DNA of 64,000 nucleotides from Mytilus edulis. Lineage: Eukaryota > Mollusca > Bivalvia > Mytilida > Mytilidae. The translations under genes were made by a program, and so were the position numbers. The stretch is from positions 48,389,062 through 48,453,061 of the forward strand of contig NC_092346.1 of the NCBI RefSeq assembly GCF_963676685.1. The letters are read 5' to 3'. Under the pieces are notes generated by a model, which saw only the letters and a program-made list of their open reading frames with translations, had not been told where the DNA came from and made no database searches. Shown one piece after another: positions 12,401 through 23,089 of this stretch. Numbering within the stretch: position 1 is the first letter of the stretch; each line of letters begins with the position of its first letter.

Positions 12401-15400
12401 ACTAGACCAGCAATTACCCCATAAATTGTAAAATCTTTGTAGTCCACATTTCAGAGTGTAAGCTTCAAATATATATACCATGATATTATTATAAACAAAC
12501 ACCAGTGTAAACTAAGCATATATCGATATCACCTTATATATATATATCGATATGTCCAGTACAGCGAAACCCGACGACGAATAACTTTGTAACTATACTC
12601 TGCAAGGTATAATCATACAGGGTAATAGTTCTTTTTTAGAGTCAAATCACGATGAAATGAATATTGTAAGGTTATTTACTACGATTATATGTGTAATGAG
12701 TATGTCACGCGTGTCTGGCGCAATTACAAACTTTCAATCCGGGTATCTATGATGATTTTATTAAAATATCCCGTTTAAATCTTTTACTTCTTACTTTTTT
12801 GAAAACATGACATTTAGCTTCACAATCGTGCTTGGACACAATTTAAATTGATCAATTATTTATCCATTTGGTTTTTAATATTTGTACAGAGATATATTAC
12901 TTCATAGATTCTTTCATTTTATTGATAAAGATAAAGTGTATAACTTCCCAATAACCACAAAGTTTTAAAATGAACTTACCATGTCCTCCGTATGAAAATC
13001 TGCTATCACTGATTTTGAATCCATGGTAATTGTTGAAGTAATCCCCATAACTTACTACGGAACCTACACCCTCATTATAATCGTCACCATAGACTACATC
13101 TGTAATTAAAATATGAAAGATTAGATTTTTTGAAGACTACAAACTAGGTTCTCTTTATAGGCATGGATTTATGCTGTTACTCAATTTGTTGTAATTCGTC
13201 CATCATCAACAATTAAAAAGTAAAGTCGATATACATTTTTTTCAAAATACAGATGGTCACAAACAACCATTTAATGTGACATTGGACAATTTAAAATCAT
13301 TGGTTCGATGTCATATTTATCATAGATCAACTTAATCACAATATTTGTGATCTCATTCATTTTAAACGTTTTCTTGTCTCTTCGTTTGCTTATTATTGTC
13401 GTGTTACATTAAGACAGAATATGTTGTCTAGTCTCATGTCCTCAATATTTTTGCTCTGTCATTTGTTGTTTCAGAATTACACCCATTCTTAAATTCTTCC
13501 TAAACATGAACGTTGTCACAGGTCGAGAAAGTTCTAAAAATGTTAGCAAACCGACTGAGTAAAGTTATATTTACATCTTTTTCCGAAATTTTTTAAAACT
13601 GTTTCACGTAAGGTCCATTCGTCATTTTCGCAAGTTTTTAAACACGATGAGTTCAAACGAAGCACATAACAAAGTGAATTACCTCCGGAGTAAACATCAA
13701 AGATGTTGCTTCCTGAGTCGTCCAAAACAGACACTTCTGCTATGATAACTAGACCAGCAATTACCCCATAAGTTGTAAAATCTTTGTAGTCCACATTTCA
13801 GTGTATATGCTACAAATATATACCATGATATTATTATCAGCAAAAAGCAGTATGAACTAAGTATATATCGATATCACTATATATATATCGTTATGTCCAG
13901 TACAGCGAAACACGATGACAGAGAACATTTAATCTATTATCTACAAGATATAATCTCACAGAGAAATGGTACTTTTTTCACAAACAAAGCACAATACTGT
14001 ACGGTTATTTACTACGATTATATGTGTAATGAGTATGTCACGCGTGTCTGGCGCAATTACAAACTTTCAATCCTGGTATCTATGATGATTTTATTCAAAT
14101 ATCCTGTTTGAAACTTTTACTTCTAGCTGTTTAGAACACATGACATTCAGCTTCACAAATGTGTTTGGACAAATTTAAGTTAATCAATTATCAACCATTT
14201 TTTTAACATTTGTACAGAGATATATTACTTGATAGATTCTTTCATTTTATTGATAAGATAATAAGTTTTTAAAATTAACTCACCATGTCCTCCGTATGAA
14301 AATCTGCTATCACTGATTTTGAATCCATGGTATTTGTTGAAGTAATCCCCATAACTTACTACGGAACCTACACCAAGATCGTAATCGTCACCATAGACTA
14401 CATCTGTAATTAAAATATGAAAGTTTAGATTTTTTAGGACTACAAACTAGGTTCTCATTTTAGGCATTGGTTTATACTGCTACTTATTTTGTTGTAATTT
14501 GTCCATCATCAGCAATAAAAAGTAAAATCGATTTACATATTTTTGAAAATACAGATGGTCACAAACAACCATTCAATGAGACATAGGACAATTTAAAATC
14601 ATTGGCTCGATGTCATATTTATCATAGTTCTACTTAATCAGAATATTTGTGATCTCCTTCATTTTAAACGTTGTCCTGTCTCTTCGTTTGCTTATTATTG
14701 GCGTATATATGTTACAATAAGACAGAATATGTTGTCGAATGTCATGTCCACAATAATTTTGCTTTGTCATTTGTTGTTTTAGAATTCAACAAATTCTTAA
14801 ATTCTTCCTAAACATAAACGTTCTTACAGGTTGAGAAAGTTCTTAGTAATGTTAGCAAACCGACTCAGTAAAGTTATATTTACACTTTGTTTCGGAATGT
14901 TTTAAAACTGTTTCACGTAAGGTCCATTAGTCACTTTCGTAAGTTTTTAAACACGATGAGTTCAAATGAAGCACATAACAAAGTGAATTACCTCCGGAGT
15001 AAACATCAAATAGATGTTGCTTCCTGAGTCTACCAAAACAGACACTTCTGCTATGATAACTAGACCAGCAATTACCCCATAAGTTGTAAAATCTTTGTAG
15101 TCCACATTTCAGTGTGTATGCTACAAATATATACCATGATATTATTATCAGCAAAAAGCAGTATGAACTAAGTATATATCGATATCACTTTATATATATC
15201 GTTATGTCCAGTACAGCGAAACACGATGACAGATAACATTTTAACTATTATCTGCAAGTTATAATCTCACAGATTAATGATAGTTTTTTTACAAACAAAG
15301 CACGATGAAATGAATATTGTACGGTTAATTACTACGATTATATGTGTAATGAGTATGTCACTCGTGTCTGACGTAATTACAAACTTTCAATCCTGGTATC

Positions 15401-18400
15401 TATGATGATTTTATTCAAATATCCTGTTTGAAACTTTTACTTCTAGCTGTTTAGAAAACATGACATTCAGCTTCACAAATGTTTTTGGACAAATTTAAGT
15501 TAATCAATTATCAACCTTTTATTTTAACATTTGTACAGAGATCTATTACTTGATAGATTCTTTCATTTTATTGATAAAGATACAGTGTATAACTTGTCGA
15601 TAATCACAAAATTTTAAAATATACTTACCATGTCCTCCGTATGAAAATCTGCTATCACTGATTTTGAATCCATGGTATTTGTTGAAGTAATCCCCATAAC
15701 TTATTACGGAACCTACACCCACATCGTAATCGTCACCATAGAATACATCTGTAATTAAAATATGAAAGATTAGATTTTTTGAGGACTACAAACTAGGTTC
15801 TCTTTAAAGGCATGGATTTATACTGTTACTTAATTTGCTGTAATTCGTCCCTCATCAGCAATTAAAAATAAACCGATATACATTTTTTTGAAAATACTGA
15901 TGGTCACAAACAACCATTTAATGTGACATAGGACAATTTAAAATCATTGGCTCGATGTCTTATTTATCATAGATCTACTTTATCACAATATTTGTGATCT
16001 CGTTCATTTTAAACGTTGTCTTATCTCTTCGTTTGCTTATTATTGTCGTGTATATGTTACATTAAGACAGAATATGTTGTGAAGTCTCATGTTCTCAATA
16101 ATTTTGCTCTGTCATTCGTTGTTTCAGAATTACACCCATTCTTAAATTCTTCCTAAACATGAACGTTGTCACAGGTCGGAAAGTTCTTAAAATGTTAGCA
16201 AACCGACTGAGTAAAGTTATATTTACATTTTTTTCCGAAATGTTTTAAAACTGTTTCAAGTAAGGTCCATTCGTAGCTTTCGTAAGTTTCTAAACACGAT
16301 GAGTTCAAATGAAGCACATATCAAAGTGTATTACCTCCGGAGTAAACATCAAATAGATGTTGCTTCCTGAGTCTACCAAAACAGACACTTCTGCTATGAT
16401 AACTAGACCAGCAATTACCCCATAAGTTGTAAAATCTTTGTAGTCCACATTTCAGTGTGTATGCTACAAATATATACCATGATATTATTATCAGCATAAA
16501 GCAGTGTGAACTAAGTATATATCGATATCACCTTATATATATCGTTATGTCCAGTACAGCGAAACACGATGACAGATAACATTTAATCTATTATCTACAA
16601 GATATAATCTCACAGAGTAATGGTACTTTTTTCACAAACAAAGCACAATGGAATTAATATTGTACGGTTATTTACTACGATTATATGTGTAATGAGTATG
16701 TCACTAGTGTCTGGCGCATGATGCTTTTTTTTACAAACAAAGCACGATGAAATGAATATTGTACGGTTATTTTCCACGATTATATGTGTAATGAGTATGT
16801 CACTAGTGTCTGGCGCAATTACAAACTTTCAATCCAGGTATCTATGATGATTTGTTTTAAAATATCCCGTTTGAAACTTTTACTTCTAGCTGTTCAGAAA
16901 ACATGACATTCAGCTTCACAAATGTGTTTGGACAAATTGAAGTTAATCAATTATCAACCATTTTTTTTAACATTTGTACAGAAATCTTTTACTTGATAGA
17001 TTCTTTCATTTTATTGATAAGATAATAAGTTTTTAAATTTAACTCACCATGTCCTCCGTATGAAAATCTGCTATCACTGATTTTTAATCCATGGTATTTG
17101 TTGAAGTAATCTCCATAACTTACTACGGACCCTACCCCAATATCGTAATCGCTACCGTAAACTCCATTCTTCACTACCACTGCCCCATCATCAAAGTCGT
17201 TACCTTTTTATTAAATATAAAAGTATAAGTTTTTATTGGTGAATACCCTTTTGTATTTTCTACATAAATACAAATGTCTACTGGCATGGAGCAATTCGAA
17301 AATAATGCTTTTTATTGATATTGATATTTTCGAAACTCACCTGACCAAGTGCTTTATGAGGAGCTGTGTCTGTATGCCTCTCCAGTTTTTATTTTTCTAT
17401 TTTCAGTTTTGCATATTGTTGTTTGTTTTTTGACCATTTTTTAAAATTTTGCCATGCCATTCTGCGTTTATTTTTTCGACTAATCCTGTTGAATATTGTT
17501 TTGATATTTTCTTCCTTTCTTTTAGAAAAAAAAAATGATATAGTCAAGCGTTTGGACATGTTAGTTTTATTTAATTTCGGTGTTTTTGTTAAAACATTTC
17601 TGATGTTATCTCATTTAAAAAGGATTTCGTGTTTTTGCAACTTATTTCAATCAAACCTCTTCCTTGCTTGACCCTAACCCGAAAGTAATTGCAACAGAAG
17701 ATTTTAAAGTTTTAATCTTAAGCATTATACCCCAAATATACACAGAAAAAAGTCCCATAAAATCTCTCTTGAGGAAGACTAAAAAAAATCACCATTTAAA
17801 ATTCCTATGGAGATTTGCATAGAAAATGGAGGTAACTCTTGAAAAAAAAGACAGAAATATTATTAATAAAAATTGATACAAAATTATAACTTTACCGCTT
17901 CTTTTCATCAGAATGTATTGATTCTTGATTTTTAAGCGGTCTTTAGAGTATAACAAACAACTCTAAACGTGTTTTCATATATTTTATCAAGCTATAATCT
18001 AGATTTCGTAATCTATTAATTGACCATATACTGAATTTTTTAACATGTCAAGGAAAAGAATCTCAAATTTAGCAAAAATAATTAAGCATGTATTCTTCTT
18101 TTTGTGGTTTAAAGTTTCTTTAGATAAGTAAATTGCTGAAAAAATATAATATACAGATATAAACAATACAACATTTTCATATTATTTTTCCAAAATGGTT
18201 ACAAAGCTTCAAATTTGCAATTTCTTCAATGAAAAATGCACGACAAAAATAAAACTACCCATATCACTTCGGTTTTGTACATTTCATGAGCAGAAGATTA
18301 TATAATTTAGTCAAATACAAACTTATAACCCCATCAAAGTATCATACTTTACATAAATTTCAAGAAAAACAACCAAAAACTGACCAAAATAGACTCATTT

Positions 18401-20142
18401 TTGAAAGAGTAATCTCCCCTTCCAATATTAATTTCCATAGGAAATTAAAAATGCTGATTTTGAGTTTTCCTCGAGTTAGATTTTATGGGACTTTTTTCTG
18501 TGTATATAAAGGGCATAATGCTATAGATTAGAACTAAAACATCTACTGTTGCAATTAGTTTGACTGGACTAGAATGGAAAGAGCCAGAAAATCTCTTTTC
18601 ATAATGTTGAATTCAAGGCGAATTCCAATGAAAAAAACATCACACATTTATTATCTCCGGGGTAAACTACAAAGAAACTTTGCTTTCTGAGTCGATCAAA
18701 ACAGACACTTCTGCTATGATATATGGACCAGCAATTACTCCATAAATTGTAAAATCTTTGTGAGTCACAGCTCAGTTTGTATCCTACAAAGATATTTCAT
18801 AATAATGTTTAACACATTCAGCAATGAGAAGACATAAAATATGGAGAATACGTTTTTTTTATGTCCGGCACGCTGATTCAAGAATAAATCAAATATTTCA
18901 AATATTTATCTGCAAGTTATAAACTCTAAAGGTTATTTGTTTTCGAAAGCAAATTTCAAAGCAATGTTTTACTTTTATTCCCTTGTGATTAAAGTTAACA
19001 TTGTTGGAAGACGTAACAGTTAGATCCACTATTCATTATACTTTTTGATAACGAAGGTTAGATGACAGTATGACAAATCTTTCTGGATAACATATGTATC
19101 TTCACAACTAAAGTTCATTAGTTTCTAAGTTGAATAGCAATGACGTTTTGGTGTTTAAATTAAAAACTTTTAGTAGACATGCTATTAAACTTCCAAGAAT
19201 CAATTATAAAAATGCAAATGGTACAATCAGTAATAAACATATTCTAAAGACGCAATATATTTTTTTTCTCTTAAAATACTGAAATCAATTACTTGATAAA
19301 TACGTTTAATTCTATCCATAAGGACATTGTTAGTAGAGTAACATTTTTAACAAGATTTAAAACTTACTCACCTATACCTCCAAATGTAAATCTACTGTTG
19401 CTGATTTTGAATCCATGGAATTTGTTGCAGTAATCCAAGTAACTTACAACAGACGGGGACTCAATACCATACACGTCAGCCAAGGCTGAATGCTTCAAAA
19501 CTACTGTCTTAGGATTACCAGTATAGTCGTATGCTTTTATTATTAAAGAAAAAAAAAAGATAGTTAAAACTTTCCTTTTATATTAGTGAAATCATCGGCT
19601 TGAATAAAAACTTATGAAACAAAATAAATAACAAAACTACATGTTTTGTTTGATAACTAAAATCAATTTAACGAAAGACACTGATACAGAAGTACTAGAG
19701 TACGGTTTTCCCAAATCAAGTTTTTATTATATTTCATTTTTAAATAACACAATGTACATTCATTATTAAATTTAAATCATGCTGTCAATAATTCAAAGTA
19801 TGGTAAAGTGGAATATCTTAAAATACACAAACAAAATTAAGTATCTAAAATTCTATATTACCATCTACATAAGGGATGAGCGTATTAGTTTAGGATTAAT
19901 TCTTTATAGAAAACTAATACGAGAAATGAAATCGACATTTCCAGATGACTCTTTTCCAAATATTGTTTGAATTTTTCAAAACAAAACATTTGAAAAATAA
20001 ATCCAAATACGAATCTTTGATGTCGACGTTAGAGATTAACAACACAGTCAAAGTTTCACTAATTTTAAAACAACAATCATATATCAAATATACAATCTGC
20101 CGCAGCAACCACTAAGAAAAGCACAAATATCATTCGACTCAT
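9444..20142 (-). CDS. Gene 2: paralogue of gene 1 with six B-A pairs, damaged
   Basis: Exons by homology (minus): 20094-20142, 19372-19533, 18655-18783, 17048-17203, 16335-16463, 15629-15748, 14992-15120, 14284-14403, 13683-13809, 12980-13099, 12334-12462, 11669-11788, 10799-10927, 9444-9499. All junctions are phase 1. With an intact A3 exon it would encode 558 residues. Three faults are visible. The exon 1 donor G became A, though a GT three bases on keeps phase. The A' donor GT is AT. The A3 exon has lost 2 nt, giving a TGA just after RKQHL. Because all internal exons are symmetric, skipping A' and A3 would preserve the frame, so a shorter product is possible. Alternatively transcripts read through the A' exon and stop after about 20 further residues. 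It could be a pseudogene, a null allele, or partly an assembly error at A3. Same promoter, first modules, last module and 3' flank as gene 1. Confidence 0.65.
9695..9880 (+). repeat. Dispersed repeat (AGCTAGCT family), copy in gene 2 intron
   Basis: TAGGTTAAGCTAGCTTTACA, ACCCAATCAGGAATATGATA, CGTTTGATATATTTGAGCTT. Other copies: 42280-42490, 46480-46640, and a trace at 24960-25090. Confidence 0.5.
10070..10790. mobile_element. Fold-back repeat region in last intron of gene 2
   Basis: A tight hairpin at about 10075-10206 has arms that are near-perfect complements (TACATGGCCTTTTCCATATC and its inverse). A second inverted pair, TTTATCATATACTT at 10210 and AAGTATATGATAAA at 10773, encloses about 570 bases, including repeats of CTGATATGGGTTATCAG near 10660-10705. 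No open frame; looks like a non-autonomous element. Confidence 0.6.
10799..10927 (-). CDS. Gene 2 exon 13: A5 module (last)
   Basis: 129 nt, phase 1-1 (TCAAG| acceptor, GGAG|GTGAGT donor). Reads AYTLTCGLQRFYNLWGNCW, STYHSRKVCFGRLRKQ, FDIYSG. SRKVC links it to the last A module of gene 1. Confidence 0.75.
10982..11310 (+). repeat. Penelope-tail repeat in gene 2 intron
   Basis: Runs from GTCGTAAATACAATCCCCTT to CTGTCCCTCTGGTATCTTTC, opposite in orientation to the gene. It explains why this B5-A5 intron is about 230 bases longer than its sisters. Confidence 0.6.
11669..11788 (-). CDS. Gene 2 exon 12: B5 module
   Basis: 120 nt, phase 1-1 (TACAG| acceptor, TCAG|GTGAGC donor). Starts DVIYGDDYDVGVGSVVSNGD; ends GGS where the other internal copies end GGH. 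Confidence 0.72.
12334..12462 (-). CDS. Gene 2 exon 11: A4 module
   Basis: 129 nt, phase 1-1 (TGAAG| acceptor, GGAG|GTAATA donor). Reads AYTLKCGLQRFYNLWGNCW, SSYHSRSVCFGRLRKQ, FDIYSG. Confidence 0.72.
12980..13099 (-). CDS. Gene 2 exon 10: B4 module
   Basis: 120 nt, phase 1-1 with canonical sites. Starts DVVYGDDYNEGVGSVVSYGD; the core has FNNYHGF instead of FNKYHGF. Confidence 0.72.
13683..13809 (-). pseudogene. Gene 2 exon 9: A3 module with 2-nt deletion
   Basis: 127 nt instead of 129. Sister exons read CAAATAGATG on the plus strand near 13700; this one reads CAAAGATG. On the coding strand the frame breaks right after RKQHL and meets TGA at once. Both splice sites are intact, so the exon could still be included or skipped. 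Peptide up to the break matches the other A modules. Confidence 0.75.
14284..14403 (-). CDS. Gene 2 exon 8: B3 module
   Basis: 120 nt, phase 1-1 (TACAG| acceptor, CATG|GTGAGT donor). Starts DVVYGDDYDLGVGSVVSYGD, with the usual core. Confidence 0.78.
14992..15120 (-). CDS. Gene 2 exon 7: A2 module
   Basis: 129 nt, phase 1-1 (TTGTAG| acceptor, GGAG|GTAATT donor). Predicted peptide is identical to A1, fitting a very recent duplication or sequence homogenisation. Confidence 0.78.
15629..15748 (-). CDS. Gene 2 exon 6: B2 module
   Basis: 120 nt, phase 1-1 (TACAG| acceptor, CATG|GTAAGT donor). Starts DVFYGDDYDVGVGSVISYGD; core YHGFKISDSRF. Confidence 0.78.
16335..16463 (-). CDS. Gene 2 exon 5: A1 module
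   Basis: 129 nt, phase 1-1 with canonical sites. Reads AYTLKCGLQRFYNLWGNCW, SSYHSRSVCFGRLRKQ, FDVYSG. Confidence 0.78.
16633..16820. repeat. Tandem duplication of ~93 bases in gene 2 intron
   Basis: ACAAACAAAGCACAATGG through ACTAGTGTCTGGCGC at 16634-16717 is repeated at 16731-16815 with a few changes. It is unique to this unit of the array. Confidence 0.65.
17048..17203 (-). CDS. Gene 2 exon 4: B1 module, long form
   Basis: 156 nt, phase 1-1 (AAAAG| acceptor, CATG|GTGAGT donor). Starts GNDFDDGAVVVKNGVYGSDY; the core reads YHGLKISDSRF. Direct counterpart of gene 1 B1. Confidence 0.78.
17330..17530 (+). repeat. Fossil Penelope-tail repeat, gene 2 counterpart
   Basis: TTGATATTTTCGAAACTCAC and GCCATGCCATTCTGCG correspond to the gene 1 copy at 36090-36345. 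Same intron (A' to B1), same orientation. Confidence 0.5.
17686..18557. mobile_element. ~870-bp long-inverted-repeat element in gene 2 intron
   Basis: Starts TAATTGCAACAGAAGAT and ends with the inverted ATCTACTGTTGCAATTA. Imperfect inverted similarity continues about 150 bases inward on each side, including the shared ACACAGAAAAAAGTCCCATA block at 17740 and its complement near 18490. No coding potential. Terminal TA fits a non-autonomous Tc1/mariner-type element, by inference. Lies between exons A' and B1. Confidence 0.6.
18655..18783 (-). CDS. Gene 2 exon 3: first A module with mutated donor
   Basis: 129 nt by homology. Reads GYKLSCDSQRFYNLWSNCW, SIYHSRSVCFDRLRKQ, ending FVVYPG. The conserved LWGN is LWSN here. 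The exon ends GGAG|ATAATA instead of GGAG|GTAATA, so the donor GT is lost. Read-through continues about 19 codons to TGA; an alternative GT 9 nt on would keep phase 1. Confidence 0.7.
19372..19533 (-). CDS. Gene 2 exon 2: first B module (B' type)
   Basis: 162 nt, phase 1-1 (AAAAG| acceptor, ATAG|GTGAGT donor). Reads YDYTGNPKTVVLKHSALAD, ending FHGFKISNSRFTFGG. Has DYCNK where gene 1 has DYSNK, adding a cysteine to a module type that otherwise has none. Confidence 0.78.
20094..20142 (-). CDS. Gene 2 exon 1: signal peptide with shifted donor
   Basis: Encodes MSRMIFVLFLVVAAAD plus one base. At the site used in gene 1 (after GCAG) the intron would begin AT. The first GT is 3 nt further, at 20092-20093, and keeps phase 1, adding one residue and changing the junction residue from Ala to Ser. 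TATATAAA stands 44 bp upstream as in gene 1. Confidence 0.7.
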
Positions 20143-20420
20143 GATGCAGTATTAGTGGTTATTACTCTATCTGTGCACTTTATATAGTAAATGCAAACTA
20201 CCACATGTTGCCACGCTGCATGTAAAATTAATGTTGTACAGTTTTGCTTTGTTTTCTTACATATTTAGGATCTCTAATCTACAGTTAATACTTTGATAAT
20301 ATGGGAAAAACATGATTTGTTTCTCACTTCATTAAAATGCTGGATACTTTATGCTGTCTAACTCTATATCAACCAGTTTTCACCAGTTTGATAATTTTTT
20401 ATAGGCCACGCATTGGGATT
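20143..20420 (-). promoter_or_regulatory. Gene 2 promoter, conserved with gene 1
   Basis: TATATAAA at 20179-20186, 5' end 44 bp from ATG exactly as in gene 1. Upstream sequence, including the stretch near 20255-20330, aligns with the gene 1 upstream region with few changes. Confidence 0.6.
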
Positions 20421-20581
20421 TTCCACCATATCCATTTAAGACATTGGACTCGATTTTTTTCTTTATACAATTGTCAGACCAGAAAGTTTAACAACCTGGT
20501 TTATGTCAAAGAATGCTCAATCTTTTTCCTCTAAAAGTTCATCTGACGATACTAATCGGACGATGAATATAATATAAATAT

Positions 20582-20900
20582 GCAGAAAAAAGAGGGACGA
20601 CAGATACCAGAGGGACAGTCAAACTCCTAAATCGGAAATGAACTGACAACGCCATGGCTAAACATGAAAAAGACAAACAGAGAAACAATAGTACACATGA
20701 CTCAACATAGAAAACTAAAGAATAAGCAACACGAACCCAACAAAAAAACTAGGAGTGATCTCAGGTGCTCCGGAAGGGTAAGCAGATCCTGCTCCACATG
20801 TGGCATTGTCGTGTTGCTTCAGTGATAACAAATCCGGTAAATAGTCTCATTTGGTTGGTCATATTCAGGAAATGGAAGGGATTGTAATTACGACTTAAGG
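20582..20900 (-). repeat. Penelope-tail repeat upstream of gene 2
   Basis: Minus-strand copy: AGAGGGACGACAGATACCAG at the start, AACGCCATGGCTAAACATGA, then GGTGCTCCGGAAGGGTAAGC. Ends near the ATTGTAATTACGACTTAAGG. Confidence 0.6.
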
Positions 20901-22384
20901 AACATATCTGATATAATTTGTGAAACGGTTATTCCATAACGGTCAACCAACTCGTGATTGCGTTCGTAAAATTTACGAAGGAATGATTTCAACGTCAACA
21001 TTTGGATAACCTGATACTCAATTTATCGGCCTGTTTTGCGTCTTTTGAAAGTGTTCTCTTTGTTTCATCAGGAACCGGAAGATGACTTGATAAGTTCGGG
21101 TCAAAACTTATTATCGTCATTTCTAACATTATGACGTCGCTGATATGTCCGGGTCAGAGTTATTAGTGCCGGGAAAACGTGTAATTTGATAATACGAAGC
21201 CGCGATATGCAATTTTATGAAGAGCTGGACAGAGTGATATAAACAGTGGGATGACCGATAAATACCATATCAACTTCAGAAATAAAACATGATGGTCTTG
21301 CAGTTTAGCTTCTATGTACCGACGTAGTTTATCATTTTAAAAATATTTTATAGTATTCTTTTATTTGTCTGTGTAAATTAAACATTGTTGAGACGTCATT
21401 CTATTGTTTAACCTGTTCGTTATTTCAGTGATTGTACTATCATTTGCCTGTAAGAAATCATTATGTTACCTTAAACTGTCTAATATTTTAAGGAAAAGTC
21501 CTCAACTTTAAAAAAAATATTGGACAGCAGAATGTAGAATAACTGATTCGTACAAGTAAATGATAGTTCAAGAACTGACAAAAAATCAATCCCCACCATG
21601 CTTTTCTTCATGTGAATAAAACTAATACAACCAAAAAAACAAATGACATGTACACAAAAAACAACAACATTCTATTTAAGGCACCTTAATTCCAATACAC
21701 TTATTTTGTCAGTAATGAAGACGGTTTCTTGAAAAAAAATCACATTCGAATTAAACACTTCCAATCCTTCAATAAATTCCATAATTTTCATCTTTGTGTT
21801 ATCTCCTTTAGGTTGCACTTTGTAAATGAAGCTGTTTCTCAAACCACGCTTCTTCTGGAAAGATTTAGAATATTCATAGATAATTAATTTTGTTTACATA
21901 CTGGTTCCCAGTTCCGATCTGTAGGTTGCATTTCATAGAGACATAACTTGTGAATTTTACCAGTAAATAATCATGTGAATGTTATTTATATTGAAATTTG
22001 TGATAACCCTACAGTCGGGGTAGCGGTAGTTAAGAAATTTAGTGTTCGTTTAAACTCTTAAGAGTTCGGGGCATATAAACGTTAAAAATATGCCGCACTG
22101 CCTTATATTTTTAGCTTTTAAACAAATAGTAGTCCATATGAACTTTTCATTCTAGGATATGATTTTTGTTCAAAGCTTCATAGTAAGAGTGGTACAGTTT
22201 TAGCCGTAAGGGGAGTTCCTATGGGAAAATGCATTGTCAATGTTTACAGAAATGCAACCTATATTTGGTGAAATAAGAGAACATACATAATTGAACCAAA
22301 TTTGGTTTATCTCACAGATTTTAGTGAAATTGACTCAAATATGAAGTTTTATAAATATTTCATGAAGATTGATAAAATCCTTCT

Positions 22385-22650
22385 AATCACATAAGCAACA
22401 CGACGGGTGCCAAATGTGGAGCAGGATGTACTGACCCCCCCCCCCCCCCGGAGCACCTGAGATCACCCCTAGTTTTTGGTGGGGTTCGTCTTGTTTATTC
22501 TTTAGTTTTCTATGTTGTGTCATGTGTACTATTGTTTGTCTGTTTGTCTGTTTGTCTTTTTCATTTTAAGCCATGGCGTTGTCAGTTTTATTTTAGATTT
22601 ATGAGTTTGACTGTCCCTTTGGTATCTTTCGTCCCTCTTTTAGCATAAAT
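22385..22650 (+). repeat. Penelope-tail repeat with poly-C expansion
   Basis: Plus-strand copy from CATAAGCAACACGACGGGTG to TTTCGTCCCTCTTTTAGC. A run of 15 C at 22435-22449 replaces the usual CCCTTCC. Confidence 0.6.
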
Positions 22651-23089
22651 TTGTTGATAATGCTCGTTGTTAGTCTTTTTTTTATTGCTTTCAGATATTT
22701 CTTTTTTCAAATGATGTATTCTCACCTCGATATTTTTTGGATATCAAAAGCAACCTCTTGTCTTGCACTTATTCTTCCTAATATTATTTCCAGTAACAAA
22801 TTTAAACTAAAATAAAAAAAAAAAATGGTTCTGTCAGATGTTTGATAGGTCATGCCGAAATATAAGTAAAATAATTGTTTAATAATAATCAAGATAAAAT
22901 TGTTCATCTGAAGTAAATATATTTTTAATGGTTGATGTGCAAGCAACTGGCACATTGTTCCTTGAACAAAATAAAATAAATAACCACGAATTTGATTATC
23001 AATCTTTATCTCACCCTGCGTACAAAGTGCAAATCGTGAACTTGCTCAATGAACGAGGGTTTCTATAATTTTAAGATGTCGGCGTTGAT

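Noticed and set aside
13543-13794. Alternative frame through A exons reading DYKDFTTYGVIAG, hydrophobic and open
   Set aside because: It is not conserved in gene 3, lacks phase continuity with the B exons, and is open here only because of the 2-nt deletion.
17366-17671. 101-residue frame in a gene 2 intron
   Set aside because: Starts within the fossil tail repeat and has no counterpart in gene 1 beyond it.
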